In this document: positions 1 to 8,859 of the stretch, piece after piece
How the letters are laid out: each line of letters opens with the position of its first letter
Position numbering within the stretch: the stretch's first letter is position 1
Assembly (NCBI RefSeq): GCF_000511175.1
Contig: NZ_KI866530.1
Coordinates: 1,892,578-1,956,577 of the forward strand
Source of the DNA: Sediminibacterium salmoneum NBRC 103935
Lineage (GTDB): Bacteria > Bacteroidota > Bacteroidia > Chitinophagales > Chitinophagaceae
Direction: 5' to 3'
DNA length: 64,000 bases
Translations under genes and position numbers: made by a program
Notes under the pieces: generated by a model
Told to the model about the DNA's origin: nothing
Databases searched by the model: none
What the model saw: only the letters and a program-made list of their open reading frames with translations

Positions 1-371
1 TTTACAATCAATGCAACGGCATCGTAGGCCAATTCAGCATACTGTGGTTGGTAAGACAAAGCAGATTTATAAAATTCAGCTTCTTTCTCATCCAGGCCTC
101 TGGCTACAATAATCATGCGGGTACTGTCTTTTTGTAAATCTCTGAAACAGTCCGCTTCTGATTTGTAGGAAACCACAATATTGGCTTTGGGGAAAGATGA
201 TTGATGAACTTTTATTTGCTCTTCAATAACAGGTTTAAAGCTTTCATCTACACTAATGTAAATGGTTCCTTCTTCAGTGTTATCCTGAAAAGCATTTTTT
301 GATTCTGTTGAATCACAAGAAACAAAGAGCAAAAAAATCAGTGCCCAAGCAAATACACTACTTCTCTTCAT
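1..371 (-). CDS. PstS-like substrate-binding lipoprotein (C-terminus off the window)
   Basis: Partial gene: the first 123 codons are present and the rest lies beyond the left edge. The N-terminus is a lipoprotein signal peptide (hydrophobic stretch, then FVSC with the lipid-modified Cys at residue 19), so the mature protein should be membrane-anchored. The sequence after it (YISVDESFKPVIEEQI, then YKSEADCFRDLQKDSTRMII) resembles the first lobe of the phosphate-type periplasmic binding proteins that Bacteroidota often annotate as PstS-family. The ligand cannot be inferred. It follows a small membrane-protein gene by 7 bases in the same direction, so the two are probably co-transcribed. Confidence 0.7.
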   Translation of the reverse strand, partial: MKRSSVFAWALIFLLFVSCDSTESKNAFQDNTEEGTIYISVDESFKPVIEEQIKVHQSSFPKANIVVSYKSEADCFRDLQKDSTRMIIVARGLDEKEAEFYKSALSYQPQYAELAYDAVALIV

Positions 372-378
372 AATCAAT

Positions 379-612
379 TTAATAATCTTGCTTAACGCCT
401 CTGTATAATCTGAATGCTCCGTACAAAACACAAATGCTACCGAATAAATTACGATAAAGCGGTTCTGCTGTAAACACTAGATCCATTCCCAGCTTTTCTA
501 TGAAGAATACTGCAAGTCCAACACCCAAAAACAAAGTAGCCATAGAAATATCATAGATCCTTCTGAAGACACTGTACCGTTTCTGGTTTCTCTCTCTGTA
601 AGTATTTTCCAT
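379..612 (-). CDS. Small two-helix membrane protein of unknown function
   Basis: A 77-residue protein starting at ATG 612. A basic N-terminus (RERNQKRYSVFRR) is followed by two hydrophobic segments, at about residues 22-38 and 53-68, so a small inner-membrane hairpin with a cytoplasmic basic tail is likely. It lies 7 bases upstream of the PstS-like lipoprotein gene on the same strand and is probably in its operon. I do not recognise a named family and no function can be assigned. Its size and context argue that it is a real gene, although short ORFs are always less certain. Confidence 0.6.
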   Translation of the reverse strand: MENTYRERNQKRYSVFRRIYDISMATLFLGVGLAVFFIEKLGMDLVFTAEPLYRNLFGSICVLYGAFRLYRGVKQDY

Positions 613-825
613 ACAATCACTTTACGGGATGGGCAATTTAGTAAATATTTTACGTGAGATGCGCTAAAATTAAAATTCCATAAAAAACTTTCGGTGAAAA
701 GGCACTAAACTAATGACTGTTAGTTGCAAACTAATTAACATATTTAGCCAGATTACGGATTTGTTTTTTCTCAACACACACATATACAAGTGAAACTGGT
801 CCTGCTCTTTTAAAAGACAATACTA

Positions 826-833
826 TAATTTTG
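826..833 (+). promoter_or_regulatory. Bacteroidota -7 element before hisS
   Basis: TAATTTTG matches the TAnnTTTG -7 element of Bacteroidota sigma-A promoters exactly. It ends 5 bases before the hisS ATG, so the transcript would be leaderless or nearly so. I see no clear TTG at -33. Confidence 0.45.
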
Positions 834-838
834 CGGCC

Positions 839-2206
839 ATGAGCAACAAAGCAGGAATACCACAAGGCACTAGAGATTTTAATGCAGTCACCGTACAAAA
901 GCGTAATTATATTTTCAATACCATTCGCTCTGTATTTGAACTCTATGGTTTTCAACCACTTGAAACACCGGCCATGGAAAACCTGGATACCCTGATGGGG
1001 AAATACGGAGAAGAAGGAGACAAACTGATTTTTAAAATCCTGAACAACGGATTAGACAATCCTGCAAAGCAAGCCCAGGTTACCGCTGATTTTCAGAAAG
1101 TTCTGGAAGGGAAAAATACCAAGGGGATTACAGAGCGTGCATTGCGTTACGATCTGACCATTCCCTTTGCCCGTTTTGTGGCCATGAATTATGGACAATT
1201 GACATTGCCGTTCAAAAGATACCAGATACAACCAGTTTGGAGAGCAGACCGCCCGCAAAAAGGGAGATACAGAGAGTTTTATCAGTGTGATGCTGATGTA
1301 GTGGGAAGCAATAGCTTGCTGAATGAATTGGAATTGACATCCATCTATGCAACTGCATTTGAAAAATTGAATCTGCCTGTTGAAATCAGAATCAATAACC
1401 GAAAAATTTTAGCCGGTCTGGCAGAGCTTTGCGGTGGGTTGCAGGTAATGGTTCCTATAACAGTTGCCATAGACAAGCTGGATAAAATAGGAATGGAAAA
1501 AGTAAAAGAGGAATTGGCATCCAAAGAAATTTCTCCTGAACAAATTGCCATCATTGAAAAATATTTATCCATTGATGGAAGCAATACAGAAAGAATAGCG
1601 CAATTAAAAAATCTCATGCAGGAAAATTCAACTGCTTTGAAAGGCATTGAAGAACTGGAATATATTTTGGCCAATCATCCCAAAAAAAATCGCGCACAGG
1701 TTATTGTTGATTTTACGCTGGCCCGTGGTTTGAATTATTACACAGGCACCATATTCGAAATAAAAGCCATTGGTGCCCAAATGGGAAGTATTGGCGGTGG
1801 CGGACGTTACGACGACCTTACCGGTTTGTTTGGCGTACCCAATGTACCTGGTGTGGGCATTAGCTTTGGCGTTGACAGAATTTATGATGTACTGGAAGAA
1901 CTACAACTCTTTCCGGAAGCAGTACAAAAAGGAACCAAGGTATTGTTCTTTAATCTGGGTACAGCTGAATCTGCAAAAGCATTTGAATTGATGCAGGATT
2001 TAAGAGACCGGGGTATTGCCTGCGAACTGTATCATGAATCAGCCAAGTTTGATAAACAGTTCAAGTATGCAGAAAAAAAACAAGTCCCTCATGTTATTAT
2101 CATCGGTAGTACCGAATTAACAGAAGGGACCTGTATCCTGAAAAATATTATCAACGGAGAGCAAAAAACTATTTCACAGTCAGAGCTGGCTTCGCAGCTA
2201 TTCTAA
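839..2206 (+). CDS. hisS: Histidine--tRNA ligase
   Basis: Class II aminoacyl-tRNA synthetase of 455 residues that charges tRNA-His in the cytoplasm. Visible motifs: GTRDF near the N-terminus (motif 1 region), motif 2 around residues 135-150 (RADRPQKGRYREFYQCD), the histidine-specific segment ARGLNYYTGTIFEI near residue 296, and GGGGRYDDL near 320. The anticodon-binding domain fills the last 90 residues. Length is normal for the family. ATG 839 is chosen because the family N-terminus (MSNKAGIPQGTRDF) begins there. The 3' end overlaps the convergent gene at 2169-2564 by 38 bases. Confidence 0.97.
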   Translation: MSNKAGIPQGTRDFNAVTVQKRNYIFNTIRSVFELYGFQPLETPAMENLDTLMGKYGEEGDKLIFKILNNGLDNPAKQAQVTADFQKVLEGKNTKGITERALRYDLTIPFARFVAMNYGQLTLPFKRYQIQPVWRADRPQKGRYREFYQCDADVVGSNSLLNELELTSIYATAFEKLNLPVEIRINNRKILAGLAELCGGLQVMVPITVAIDKLDKIGMEKVKEELASKEISPEQIAIIEKYLSIDGSNTERIAQLKNLMQENSTALKGIEELEYILANHPKKNRAQVIVDFTLARGLNYYTGTIFEIKAIGAQMGSIGGGGRYDDLTGLFGVPNVPGVGISFGVDRIYDVLEELQLFPEAVQKGTKVLFFNLGTAESAKAFELMQDLRDRGIACELYHESAKFDKQFKYAEKKQVPHVIIIGSTELTEGTCILKNIINGEQKTISQSELASQLF

Positions 2207-2564
2207 ATGCAATTGCTTTAGTAGAAGCTGTTTCTTTAGTTCCCACCAGTTCGTAACCCATGGCCAGAATAGTTACGCCTGTTACCACTTTACTATCGTT
2301 GCGGGTGAATTTTGCAGTACCCTGAAACTGGGTAATTACGTAAACATCTTCTCCTGATTTTTCCAGTGTGGAAGAACCGGCAGCAGAATTCATCATCAAT
2401 ACCCCATTTTCAAGTACAACAGTTACTTCAGCAACAGGGCTTCCTTCCGCAAATTTATACCTTCCCAAAATCTGATTCACCGTTGAGTCTGTTGGAGTGG
2501 TTTGTGCACTTGCAGCCGTTGTTAATCCAACCAGCATAAAAACAAACAAAATAACTTTTTTCAT
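2169..2564 (-). CDS. Exported protein of unknown function, convergent with hisS
   Basis: A 131-residue protein with a clear Sec signal peptide (MKKVILFVFMLVGLTTAASAQ, cleavage expected after ASA). The mature part looks like a small beta-rich domain: KFAEGSPVAEVTVVLENGVLMM, then a repeated pattern of short hydrophobic strands. It is reminiscent of small secreted Bacteroidota domains such as DUF3471-type modules, but I cannot assign a family with confidence. Its last 38 bases run antisense into the 3' end of hisS, so both stop codons lie inside the neighbour's reading frame. Confidence 0.7.
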   Translation of the reverse strand: MKKVILFVFMLVGLTTAASAQTTPTDSTVNQILGRYKFAEGSPVAEVTVVLENGVLMMNSAAGSSTLEKSGEDVYVITQFQGTAKFTRNDSKVVTGVTILAMGYELVGTKETASTKAIAFRIAAKPALTVK

Positions 2565-2665
2565 TTCAGTACTATTTTGAAAACAAATTAATCAATTCAG
2601 TTATAAATCGGAATACCTTTTATATAAATTTTGTATCATCTGCAAATGAACCAGGTGCTTACAAA

Positions 2666-3865
2666 TTAATTCAGTCCTTCATAAACAATAGCAGACCCCT
2701 GTCCAACTCCCACACACATGGTAGCCAGTCCATACTTTATTTTGCTTCTTAACATCTGGTGGATTAAAGTTGCCGAAATACGTGCACCCGAACAACCCAA
2801 TGGATGCCCCAATGCAATAGCACCGCCATTTACGTTTACCCTAGAAGGATCCAGCCCCAGGTCTTGTATACAGGCAAGACTTTGTGAGGCAAAAGCTTCA
2901 TTCAATTCTACAAGGCCTAAATCGTTAATGCTAAGCCCTGCTCGTTTCAATGCTTTCTGAGTGGCAGGCACGGGACCAATGCCCATAATGGCAGGATCCA
3001 CACCAGCTACGGCCATGCTGGTAATTTTAGCAATGGGATTCAGATTGAATAATTTAACTGCTTCTTCACTGGCCAGCAACACAGCTGCTGCCCCATCATT
3101 AATACCAGAGGCATTGCCCGCGGTTACGGTTCCGTCTTTTATAAATGCTGGCTTTAAGCCTGCCAATTTCTCCATACTGGTTTTACGCGGATGCTCGTCT
3201 TTATTCATCCAGCTAACCATTCTGTCTTCTACAAATTCAACCGCCACTATTTCATCATTCCAGATTCCTGCCGCTTCTGCAGCAAAATACTTTTCCTGAG
3301 ACTGCAGGGCAAATGCGTCCTGTGCTTCTCTGCTTATTTTCCAGGTTCTGGCTACGTTCTCAGCTGTTTCACCCATGGTATATGGATGGTATTTTTCCGC
3401 TAAAGCCGGATTAATAAAGCGCCACCCAAAACTGGTATCATAGGTCTCCAGCTTTCTGCTCCAGGGTGTATCCGCTTTTGCCATTACAAATGGGGCCCTG
3501 GTCATGCTTTCTACCCCACCCGCAATATAAAAAAGTCCATCTCCGCATTGAATGGCACGGGCTGCATCCATAATGGCCTGTAACCCACTGGCACAGAGTC
3601 TGTTAACCGTTGAACCCGCAACAGATGTTGGCAAACCAGCCAATAATGCCGCCATTCTGGCTACGTTTCGGTTATCCTCCCCCGCCTGATTGGCTGCTCC
3701 GGCTATTACATCTTCAATGGCATTGGGATCCACATCCGGATTGCGTTCTATCAGGGCTCTGATTACGGTGGCCAGCATATCGTCGGGTCTTACCGAGCTT
3801 AATTTTCCTCCGAATCTGCCTATTGGCGTTCTTACTGCATCAATCACATAACAAGCGCTACTCAT
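2666..3865 (-). CDS. Acetyl-CoA C-acyltransferase (thiolase, PaaJ/PcaF-like)
   Basis: Thiolase of 399 residues that cleaves or condenses 3-oxoacyl-CoA. The nucleophilic Cys is in VNRLCASGLQA (about residue 91). The active-site His is in the C-terminal GHPLGCSGAR motif (about 357), which also carries the second Cys, and NEAFASQ is near 320. The N-terminus CYVIDAVRTPIGRFGGKLS and the motif AGEDNRNVARMA resemble beta-ketoadipyl-CoA thiolases, but no paa or pca genes are nearby, so the substrate is open. ATG 3865 is chosen because the family begins there; the upstream codons (MQPQLYS) look like non-coding leader. It is divergent from rlmN with 42 bases between the starts. Confidence 0.92.
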   Translation of the reverse strand: MSSACYVIDAVRTPIGRFGGKLSSVRPDDMLATVIRALIERNPDVDPNAIEDVIAGAANQAGEDNRNVARMAALLAGLPTSVAGSTVNRLCASGLQAIMDAARAIQCGDGLFYIAGGVESMTRAPFVMAKADTPWSRKLETYDTSFGWRFINPALAEKYHPYTMGETAENVARTWKISREAQDAFALQSQEKYFAAEAAGIWNDEIVAVEFVEDRMVSWMNKDEHPRKTSMEKLAGLKPAFIKDGTVTAGNASGINDGAAAVLLASEEAVKLFNLNPIAKITSMAVAGVDPAIMGIGPVPATQKALKRAGLSINDLGLVELNEAFASQSLACIQDLGLDPSRVNVNGGAIALGHPLGCSGARISATLIHQMLRSKIKYGLATMCVGVGQGSAIVYEGLN

Positions 3866-3874
3866 AGAATATAA

Positions 3875-3903
3875 TTGAGGCTGCAAGATATAAGTTATCT
3901 TTG
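3875..3903 (+). promoter_or_regulatory. Bacteroidota sigma-A promoter for rlmN
   Basis: TTG at 3875-3877, then 18 bases, then TATCTTTG at 3896-3903, a perfect TAnnTTTG -7 element. The rlmN ATG follows 4 bases later, which implies a very short or absent leader. The promoter lies in the 42-base gap between rlmN and the divergent thiolase gene. Confidence 0.6.
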
Positions 3904-3907
3904 CAGA

Positions 3908-4951
3908 ATGAGTGCTTTGTTACCCAATATTCGCCACCAGAGCCAGGAAAGCCTGGAAACTTACTTCGAGAGCATCGGCGAGAAAAAATTCAGACTGCAG
4001 CAGGTACAGGAATGGCTTTGGCAGAAACATGCCCACAGCTTCGATGCCATGAGCAACCTGAGCAAAGCACTCAGATTAAAGTTGGCAGAAGATTTTTCCC
4101 TACCTGCCTTAACCACAGATGCTACCCAATACAGCAATGACGGCACCATTAAAAGCCGATTCAAAACCTACGATGGTCATTTGATTGAAGGGGTTCTTAT
4201 TCCAACCGACGATAGAAAAACAGCCTGTGTTTCTTCACAGATAGGTTGTAGTTTAAGCTGCAAGTTTTGTGCAACCGGTTATATGCAACGCAAGCGGAAT
4301 TTAAACTTCGATGAAATTGTAGACCAGGTGGTCCTGATAAATCAGCAAAGTGAATCGGCTTACGAAAAGAAACTGACCAATATTGTTTTCATGGGCATGG
4401 GTGAACCCCTGCTGAATTACAACAATGTTTTAAAAGCCATTGAGCGTATTTCGGCAGAAGACGGATTGTTCATGAGTCCCAGAAGAATTACCGTATCTAC
4501 TGCGGGCGTAGCCAAGCAAATCAGAATGCTGGGAGATGATCAGGTTAAATTTAAACTGGCACTCTCATTGCATGCACCCAATGATGCCAAAAGAAATGAA
4601 ATCATGCCCATCAATGAAACCAATAATATTAAGGTTCTTACAGAGGCATTGAATTATTTTTATAAGAAAACCGGTAACGAAATCACACTGGAATATATTC
4701 TGTTTAAAAATCTGAATGACTCTGCAAAAGATGCGGAAGAACTTACCAAGGTTTACAGACAAATTCCTGCGGACCTGATCAATATTATTGAATACAATAG
4801 TATTGATGCATTTAAATTCACTAAACCCGACGAAGAAGACACACAACGTTTTATGGATATTCTTGCTGCCAATAAAGTAAATGCAAGACTTAGAAGAAGC
4901 AGAGGAAAAGACATTGATGCAGCTTGCGGACAATTGGCTAACAAAGGCTAA
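3908..4951 (+). CDS. rlmN: 23S rRNA (adenine2503-C2)-methyltransferase / tRNA methyltransferase RlmN
   Basis: Radical-SAM enzyme of 347 residues that methylates C2 of A2503 in 23S rRNA (and A37 in some tRNAs). The radical-SAM cluster motif CxxxCxxC is at about residues 114-121 (CSLSCKFCATGY). It is followed by the SAM-binding GMGEPLLNY motif and by ALSLHAPND. The conserved C-terminal Cys used in covalent catalysis is present near the end (DAACGQL). The ATG at 3908 is preferred over an upstream TTG because the family N-terminus starts here and a -7 promoter element lies just upstream. Confidence 0.96.
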   Translation: MSALLPNIRHQSQESLETYFESIGEKKFRLQQVQEWLWQKHAHSFDAMSNLSKALRLKLAEDFSLPALTTDATQYSNDGTIKSRFKTYDGHLIEGVLIPTDDRKTACVSSQIGCSLSCKFCATGYMQRKRNLNFDEIVDQVVLINQQSESAYEKKLTNIVFMGMGEPLLNYNNVLKAIERISAEDGLFMSPRRITVSTAGVAKQIRMLGDDQVKFKLALSLHAPNDAKRNEIMPINETNNIKVLTEALNYFYKKTGNEITLEYILFKNLNDSAKDAEELTKVYRQIPADLINIIEYNSIDAFKFTKPDEEDTQRFMDILAANKVNARLRRSRGKDIDAACGQLANKG

Positions 4952-5013
4952 GGACCAGGCAAACTGATACAGATATTATTATTCATCCTGTTGTAAAACA
5001 GCAAATTGACACT

Positions 5014-6135
5014 ATGCAAAAAAGAACAGACAACTTCAGCAAATTTGCTGAAAAGAAAAAAGGGGCGGCTATTAAAGAAGCCATTCGTCAGGAAAAACGA
5101 AAAATCAAGGCAGAAGCCAGAGCCATCGGCGAAGAAATGAGAGCCAAGAAAAAAGCGCAGGCCCGAGGCGAAGTTTACACGAGCCCGAAAGAAGCAGCAG
5201 CTCCGGCTAACAGAAACAGCAGATCTGCTGAAAACAAAACGGAAAGACCAGCCAGCGGGTCTTATAAAGCTTTTAAAGAAGGGAAAGCCGGCGATAAAAA
5301 ATTCACAAAAGATAAAGGGGCTAAACCAACCTATCCGGGCAATCCGAGAGATGCGGAAAACAAACCCAAAGCTGTTGGCAGTGAGCCCATGCCTTTAAAT
5401 AAATACATTGCACATGCAGGTGTTTGCGGAAGAAGAGAAGCAGCCGAACTGGTTAAAGATGGCAAAGTAACGGTTAACGGAGATAAGATTTTTGAACCAG
5501 GTTATAAAGTATCACAGTCAGATAAAATTGTGGTAAAAGGAAAGGCTATTTTTCTTCAAAAAAATCTCGTGTATTTATTGTTAAATAAACCCAAGGATTT
5601 TATTACCACAGCCAATGACCCGCAGGGAAGAAAAACGGTATTGGATTTAGTGAAAGGTGCAACTCCTGAAAGGGTCTACCCTGTAGGAAGATTAGACAGA
5701 AATACTACCGGTGTTTTATTATTGACCAATGATGGAGAACTGGCTCAGAAACTAACCCATCCTTCATTTGAAGTAAAGAAAATTTACGAAGTAACCCTTG
5801 ACAAACCCGTTACCAAAAAAGACCTGGATCAAATTGCCAGTGGTGTTACATTAGAAGATGGATTTGTTGCCGCAGATTCAGTAGGATACGCAGATCCAAA
5901 AACTAAAAATGTAGTGGGCATTGAAATTCACAGCGGCAGAAACAGAATTGTGCGCAGAATTTTTGAACACCTTGGCTATGACGTAAAAGCGCTGGACAGG
6001 GTAATGTTTGCCAACCTTACCAAGAAAAATGTGGAGCGAAGCAAATGGCGTTTTCTGAACGAGAAAGAAGTTCGTTTGCTGAAATTCATGAACAAATCAT
6101 TCGTAAGAAAAAACAAGACTGAGAATCCCGCATGA
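5014..6135 (+). CDS. RNA pseudouridine synthase, RluB/RsuA family, with long basic N-terminal extension
   Basis: Protein of 373 residues. The first 125 residues are low-complexity and very rich in Lys, Ala and Glu (KKKGAAIKEAIRQEKRKIK and similar). An S4 RNA-binding domain follows at about 126-185 (MPLNKYIAHAGVCGRREAAE), then the RsuA-type catalytic domain with the nucleophilic Asp in VGRLDRNTTGVLL near residue 226. It should isomerise a uridine in rRNA, probably 23S helix 89 as RluB does, but the exact site is inference. Bacteroidota RluB proteins commonly carry such tails. The stop codon overlaps the start of the next pseudouridine synthase (ATGA). Confidence 0.9.
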   Translation: MQKRTDNFSKFAEKKKGAAIKEAIRQEKRKIKAEARAIGEEMRAKKKAQARGEVYTSPKEAAAPANRNSRSAENKTERPASGSYKAFKEGKAGDKKFTKDKGAKPTYPGNPRDAENKPKAVGSEPMPLNKYIAHAGVCGRREAAELVKDGKVTVNGDKIFEPGYKVSQSDKIVVKGKAIFLQKNLVYLLLNKPKDFITTANDPQGRKTVLDLVKGATPERVYPVGRLDRNTTGVLLLTNDGELAQKLTHPSFEVKKIYEVTLDKPVTKKDLDQIASGVTLEDGFVAADSVGYADPKTKNVVGIEIHSGRNRIVRRIFEHLGYDVKALDRVMFANLTKKNVERSKWRFLNEKEVRLLKFMNKSFVRKNKTENPA

Positions 6136-6842
6136 GTATCGATATCATTTTAGAAACCCCTGATTTTGTTGCTGTAAATAAACCTTCCGGATTGTTGAGC
6201 ATCCCAGACAGAATGGGAGTTGAAATTTCCCTGAAGGATTTATTAAAACAAAAGTATGGTCAGATTTATACGGTTCACCGCTTAGACAAAGACACCAGTG
6301 GCATCATTATATTCGCCAAAAATGAAACTTCACATAAAGCACTTTCAGCATTGTTTGAAAGCCGCGAAATGGAAAAGTTTTATCTGGGTCTGGTGCAGGG
6401 TCAAATGATGAATCCAAGCGGAAGCATTGATGCAGCCATCATGGAGCATCCCGGGAAAACCACGAAGATGATGACCCATGTAAAAGGGAAACCTTCATTA
6501 ACAGACTATGAAGTGCAGGAACAATTCCGACTATATAGCTGGGTTCGTTTCCAGATTCATACTGGCAGAACACACCAGATCAGGGTGCATATGCATCATA
6601 TAGGACATAGTATTGTGTGTGATGAAATATACGGAGACCCTAAACCGGTTTTGCTTTCTTCTATCAAGAAGAATTTTAAACTGGCTAAAGTGGCGGAAGA
6701 AGAAAAGCCAATCTTATCCAGACTGGCTTTGCATTCTTCTCAACTTAATTTTTCCTACGAGGGAGTTGCTTATTCATTGGAAGCTCCTTTGCCAAAAGAC
6801 TTAAGAGCCGTATTACAACAATTAAAAAAATGGAAGGGATAG
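6132..6842 (+). CDS. RNA pseudouridine synthase, RluA family
   Basis: Protein of 236 residues of the RluA family, without an S4 domain. The catalytic Asp lies in VHRLDKDTSGIIIFAK at about residue 50, followed by GRTHQIRVHM near 145. It likely modifies a uridine in 23S rRNA or tRNA; the target is not readable from sequence. The start overlaps the stop of the upstream RluB-type gene by 4 bases (ATGA), which indicates translational coupling. Two pseudouridine synthases of different families in one coupled operon is a neat but not unique arrangement. Confidence 0.92.
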   Translation: MSIDIILETPDFVAVNKPSGLLSIPDRMGVEISLKDLLKQKYGQIYTVHRLDKDTSGIIIFAKNETSHKALSALFESREMEKFYLGLVQGQMMNPSGSIDAAIMEHPGKTTKMMTHVKGKPSLTDYEVQEQFRLYSWVRFQIHTGRTHQIRVHMHHIGHSIVCDEIYGDPKPVLLSSIKKNFKLAKVAEEEKPILSRLALHSSQLNFSYEGVAYSLEAPLPKDLRAVLQQLKKWKG

Positions 6843-6845
6843 TGT

Positions 6846-8117
6846 TTATTGCTTAAACACTTTTCCTCCTTTCATTACAAACCTTACACGTCCCATACTG
6901 GTTACGTCTTTTTCAGGATTGCCATCAACTGCAATGATATCGGCCAGTTTGCCTTTTTCAATGTTGCCGATAGAATCATCGCCCAATAAATCTGCAGCGT
7001 TAACAGTTGCACATTTTATGGCTTCCAATACCGGCATGCCCACTTCATTCATGTATTGAAATTCCAGCCAGTTTTTTCCATGCGCATACACACCGGCGTC
7101 TGTACCAAATGCAATTTTCACGCCCTTCTTATAGGCTTTGGCAAATGTGCCTTGTATAAAATTTCCAATCACCAAAGCTTTTGCTTTAACAATTTCAGGA
7201 TAGTAACCTGGTTTCTTTGCTGAATCGGCTGTTGATTTACCTGCAACAATAGTTGGCACTAAGTAGGTACCTCTTTCCTTCATCAGGTCCATTACTTCGT
7301 CTGTCATATAACTACCGTGTTCAATGGAATGAACCCCGCCCAAAACGGCTCTCTTCATGCCTTCTGCTCCATGTGCATGTGCTGCAACCTTAAATCCATA
7401 ATCATTGGCTGTTTGTACAATGGCTTTAATTTCATCCACCGTAAACTGAGCGCCACTGCCATCTTTGGCCATGCTTAATACCCCACCGGTTGCCGTAATT
7501 TTAATCAGGTCCGCTCCGTCCTTGTATCGCTGGCGAACCGCTTTGGCTGCATCTTCCACACTATTCACCACCCCTTCTCTTGGACCCGGATCACCCATTA
7601 AATCTTTTCTATAGTTGTTAGAAGGATCAGCATGACCTCCGGTAGATGCCAGGGATTTTCCTGCAGTATAAACGCGTGGTCCTACTATCCAGCCTTTATT
7701 AATTGCGTTGCGCAAGGCTATATTAACATTGGTGCCGCCTAAATCCCTTACTGCTGTAAACCCGCTCATCAATGTTTTCTCTGCAAATACAACAGACTGA
7801 AAAGCAAAGTCAGCAGGATTATACGTAAACCCATTCAGGTAGCTGGCAGGTCCTGTTTCAGATTCCATGTGCACATGCATATCAATCAGACCCGGCATTA
7901 CGGTTAGATTTCTCAGATTGATAACAGTCTGATCAGCAGCCGGAGGGGTATATCCCTTCTGCACTTCAATAATTTTATTGCCTTCCACAACAATGGTCAT
8001 TTGCGGCAATTGTGTTCCGTTTTTAACATCAATTAACTGACCGCAATGCAATAGTGTTTTCTGTGCAACAACTGATTGAGTTGCCAGAAACAAGAGACCG
8101 AAGAAGATTCTGCGCAT
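6846..8117 (-). CDS. Exported metal-dependent amidohydrolase
   Basis: Protein of 423 residues with a Sec signal peptide (MRRIFFGLLFLATQSVVAQ). It has the amidohydrolase TIM-barrel motifs: HVH metal ligands in DMHVHMES near residue 82, AHAHG near 245, EHGSY near 265 and the catalytic Asp in GTDAGVYAHG near 337. It belongs to the imidazolonepropionase-like/Xaa-Pro dipeptidase-like group found as periplasmic enzymes in Bacteroidota. Actual substrates in that group are mostly unproven. It ends 3 bases from the convergent pseudouridine synthase and lies 28 bases downstream of the peroxiredoxin gene. Confidence 0.9.
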   Translation of the reverse strand: MRRIFFGLLFLATQSVVAQKTLLHCGQLIDVKNGTQLPQMTIVVEGNKIIEVQKGYTPPAADQTVINLRNLTVMPGLIDMHVHMESETGPASYLNGFTYNPADFAFQSVVFAEKTLMSGFTAVRDLGGTNVNIALRNAINKGWIVGPRVYTAGKSLASTGGHADPSNNYRKDLMGDPGPREGVVNSVEDAAKAVRQRYKDGADLIKITATGGVLSMAKDGSGAQFTVDEIKAIVQTANDYGFKVAAHAHGAEGMKRAVLGGVHSIEHGSYMTDEVMDLMKERGTYLVPTIVAGKSTADSAKKPGYYPEIVKAKALVIGNFIQGTFAKAYKKGVKIAFGTDAGVYAHGKNWLEFQYMNEVGMPVLEAIKCATVNAADLLGDDSIGNIEKGKLADIIAVDGNPEKDVTSMGRVRFVMKGGKVFKQ

Positions 8118-8145
8118 ACAATGATTTTCAGTAAGATAGCCAATT

Positions 8146-8781
8146 TTATTTATTGGGCTGAGGCGTATAACGCAAATAAGGTTTGATTTCTGTTACACCT
8201 TTGGGGAATCGCTGTATAGCATCTGCTGTACTAATAGAAGGCACCACAATTACTTCTTCCCCATCTTTCCAGTCGGCAGGTGTAGCTACACTATATTGTG
8301 CAGTTAACTGTAGGGAATCAATCACTCTCAATACTTCATAGAAATTTCTTCCTGTAGAAGCAGGATAAGTAATCATCAGTTTAACTTTCTTATCCGGGCC
8401 AATAATAAACAGCGATCTCACTGTAAAAGTTTCTGAAGCATTCGGGTGTATCATATCGTATGCGTGTGCAATGCTTCTATCCTCATCTGCTATAATGGGA
8501 AAATCAACCAACGTGTGTTGTGTTTCATTGATATCATTGATCCATCCACCATGTTTATCCAAACTATCCACACTTAAAGCAAGCACTTTTACATTGCGTT
8601 TCTCAAACTCAGTTTTCAGGGCTGCCGTTTTTCCCAACTCAGTAGTACATACAGGTGTGTAGTCTGCAGGATGCGAAAACAATACACCCCAGCTATTACC
8701 CAGGTACTCATAAAAATCAATTGGGCCCAAACTGGTTTGGGCAAAAAAGTTGGGAGCAATATCCCCAAGACGAAGTGCCAT
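8146..8781 (-). CDS. 1-Cys peroxiredoxin (Prx6 family)
   Basis: Cytoplasmic thiol peroxidase of 211 residues (no signal peptide). The peroxidatic Cys45 is in HPADYTPVCTTELG. The long C-terminal part (YPASTGRNFYEVLRVIDSLQ and the following extension) is diagnostic of the Prx6 subfamily rather than AhpC. No second conserved Cys is visible, consistent with a 1-Cys mechanism. It should reduce hydrogen peroxide and organic hydroperoxides. Its reductant is unknown; bshA elsewhere in the window suggests bacillithiol could serve, which is inference. Confidence 0.93.
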   Translation of the reverse strand: MALRLGDIAPNFFAQTSLGPIDFYEYLGNSWGVLFSHPADYTPVCTTELGKTAALKTEFEKRNVKVLALSVDSLDKHGGWINDINETQHTLVDFPIIADEDRSIAHAYDMIHPNASETFTVRSLFIIGPDKKVKLMITYPASTGRNFYEVLRVIDSLQLTAQYSVATPADWKDGEEVIVVPSISTADAIQRFPKGVTEIKPYLRYTPQPNK

Positions 8782-8859
8782 ACTTTAAAATTTTTGCAAT
8801 AATAGTTAATTTCCTACTAGTTTGATAGACTATTATAAAGGACTAAGTATTTTTTAATA

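Noticed and set aside
720..734. TTAGTT-GCA-AACTAA inverted repeat before hisS
   Set aside because: The 6-base arms are too short in AT-rich DNA to claim an operator.
1345..1674. Long antisense ORF within hisS
   Set aside because: Shadow of the hisS reading frame with no homology, no ribosome site and no domain.
4565..4933. Antisense ORF within rlmN
   Set aside because: Composition follows the complementary strand of rlmN; no recognisable protein.
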